In this document: positions 62,778-64,000 of the stretch, one piece after another
Position numbering within the stretch: position 1 is the stretch's first letter
Layout of the letters: every line of letters begins with the position of its first letter
Assembly (NCBI GenBank): GCA_009692425.1
Contig: SHZF01000005.1
Coordinates: forward strand, 81,621 to 145,620
Length of the DNA stretch: 64,000 nt
Direction of reading: 5' to 3'
From: Myxococcales bacterium
GTDB lineage: Bacteria; Myxococcota_A; UBA9042
Made by a program: the position numbers and the translations under genes
The notes under the pieces: model-generated
Told to the model about the DNA's origin: nothing
What the model saw: only the letters and a program-made list of their open reading frames with translations
The model's database searches: none

Positions 62778-63203
62778 TGGCCGTTGGGAGGGGTTGCGCC
62801 GCCTTCGCGTCAGCGCCGCCGCTCTCCGTGCCGTTCTTCCCCCACGCGCCGGGTTTGATCCTCCTGGCGTGGCCACGGCGGTTCTCGATTCCGGCTGCGG
62901 ACTTCGGTTCGCAGCAGGAACTCGACGCCCTGTGACTTCGCAGCCCGGGCGGGCAACGACGGCACAGCGGACAGCCGAGCGAATACGAAAGTCCTGCATG
63001 CAGTTCGGCGCGGGCCGAGCGGTGTGCGGGGCGACAGGCCCGAACAGGCGACCGGCGCGTCCGGTCGAATTGCGTCGTACCTGAGTGTTCCGCCAGCGTC
63101 CGGAGTATCCCGACGAGAGCGCGGCGCCCCCCCTGCGCAGCGTGGTATCGAACCGAAGTCAGGCCGGCCTATGTGCTGGCCTGCCCGGCCGAGGAGGATG
63201 GTC

Positions 63204-64000
63204 ATGCGAAACCAGCAGCTTGCACGCCCGACAGGCGTCGCGCTGTTCGCGGTGTTGCTCTCCGCAGTGGGGCTTGCCGGAGGGGCCTGCAGCGAATCGA
63301 TCCCGGATCATCCGACGGGGGGAGCCTCGGACCTCGCGGGCGGAGTCGATGCGGAATTCGGCATCGAGACGTTCGCGCTGACGGTGCCGACGTTGACGCG
63401 GTTGTTCCCGACGACGAACGTCTCGACCGTCGAGTACGATTCCACCGCGCAGAACAAGACCGCATTCACGCTCAAGTTCGGCGTCACCGACTTCACGGTC
63501 GGGGCGGCCGCCGGCAAGATCGTTTGCGTGATCGACGGCGGCGTGCCGACGGCCTACGCGAGCACGACGATCGTGTTTCCGGACCTCGGTCCCGCGTTGG
63601 CCATGCACCACGTGCCATGCTGGCTCACGAGTCCGACCGGCGAGCAGCTCGCCAATCCGGAATCGCACGTCCTGACGCACGTCTACGTCACCCAGGCGCT
63701 CTCGGACGTGGCCGCGCAATGCGCCTCGGAGACCAATTGCCTAGACGACAACGTGTGTTCGACTTCGGCGTGCGTAGGGGGCAAGTGCCAGTTCGCCCCG
63801 ATCCCGCTCGGATGCTGCGTTGCCACCGCAGACTGCAAGAACGGCTTTCAGTGCCTGAACAACAAGTGCACGAATTGCCAAGTGAATGGCGAGTGCAACG
63901 ACGACTACGCATGCACCAAAGACACGTGCGATCTCTCCGGTATCGTCGGCAAGTGCATCTTCGTAAAAGATGAATCCTGCTGCCTGGTCGCCACGGACAC
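63204..64000 (+). CDS. Cys-rich surface lipoprotein, N-terminal part (3' truncated by window)
   Basis: The frame is open to the right edge with about 265 residues visible. Signal peptide with lipobox AGGAC (C29) and a Gly/Ala linker come first. An unrecognised domain (about 45-170) follows, containing VSTVEYDSTAQNKTAFTLKF and PDLGPALAMHHVPCWL. From about residue 180 a Cys-rich repeat region starts (CASETNCLDDNVCSTSACVGGKC and CVATADCKNGFQCLNNKC type), like those of other myxobacterial surface proteins. GAGGAGG lies six bases before the ATG at 63204, favouring it over an in-frame ATG at 63198. The protein's role is unknown. Confidence 0.85.
   Translation, partial: MRNQQLARPTGVALFAVLLSAVGLAGGACSESIPDHPTGGASDLAGGVDAEFGIETFALTVPTLTRLFPTTNVSTVEYDSTAQNKTAFTLKFGVTDFTVGAAAGKIVCVIDGGVPTAYASTTIVFPDLGPALAMHHVPCWLTSPTGEQLANPESHVLTHVYVTQALSDVAAQCASETNCLDDNVCSTSACVGGKCQFAPIPLGCCVATADCKNGFQCLNNKCTNCQVNGECNDDYACTKDTCDLSGIVGKCIFVKDESCCLVATD

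Larger units (their letters stand above)
62558..63203. other. Noncoding stretch after tRNA-Gly
   Basis: About 645 bp hold no credible gene. It contains three tandem TTCCTGGCC units (62572-62598), a promoter-like pair (62749-62777), and an inverted repeat CAGGCC/GGCCTG (63160-63183) close to the next gene. GAGGAGG at 63191-63197 is the ribosome-binding site of the following lipoprotein. The open frames crossing the tRNA are artefacts. Confidence 0.5.

Noticed and set aside
62376..63084. Open frames on both strands crossing tRNA-Gly (62376-62999 minus, 62431-63084 plus).
   Set aside because: They translate the tRNA itself (the familiar NSSAVERDLAKVDVAGSNP-like and ETGFEPATSTLARSR-like artefacts) and have no independent support.

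Overview
The window is GC-rich bacterial DNA whose gene content points to the Myxococcota (the former delta-proteobacterial myxobacteria). The clues are MYXO-CTERM-like C-terminal anchors, a fused pair resembling MXAN_2561/MXAN_2562, Ser/Thr kinases of the HRDVSP type with PEGA domains, many Cys-rich surface lipoproteins, and an operon resembling the Myxococcus gliding (Glt) and spore-coat (Nfs) envelope complexes. The sequence does not fix the genus.

Region by region. 1-24.7 kb is mostly housekeeping: the 3' end of tsaD, rsmA, a BatA-type VWA membrane protein, a MAPEG protein, an alpha-2-macroglobulin/pbpC pair, ffh, a membrane-embedded spermidine-synthase-like protein, ettA, truA, a fibronectin-III/outer-membrane-barrel fusion, asd, a PP2C phosphatase and asnS. 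Two short decayed gene fragments (a Gly/Asp-rich surface repeat protein and a VWA domain) lie directly behind the MAPEG and spermidine-synthase-like genes. A gene for an HU/IHF-family DNA-binding protein follows at 24.9-25.2 kb.

25.3-52.8 kb is the most distinctive part. A seven-gene rightward operon (32.7-44.8 kb) encodes a VWA-domain surface lipoprotein, two outer-membrane beta-barrel proteins, three large exported repeat/TPR proteins and a small exported protein. Their order matches the A-B-C-D-E-F order I recall for Nfs/Glt envelope complexes, preceded by a CglB-like adhesin. It is flanked by six large lipoproteins built from Ig-like ASH/'choice-of-anchor D' domains. Three run leftward from a shared divergent promoter region (25.3-32.4 kb) and three run rightward (44.9-52.8 kb). 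Four of the six end in the same PKD-like plus YfaP/DUF2135-like module. No inner-membrane G/J-type component or AglRQS-type motor is visible here, so the set looks like an outer-membrane/periplasmic platform plus a surface-protein repertoire.

52.8-64 kb holds a lone arginine deiminase, a HEAT-repeat lipoprotein, a protein with three tandem DsbA-like domains, a matrixin-like protein whose zinc motif reads HQxxH rather than HExxH, a small CxxC protein, a receptor-type Ser/Thr kinase with PEGA domains, tRNA-Gly(GCC), and the start of another Cys-rich lipoprotein that runs off the window.

Candidate sigma-70-type promoters with a TTGnnn - 16 to 18 bp - TAnnnT layout can be seen in front of many units. 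They are pattern calls only.
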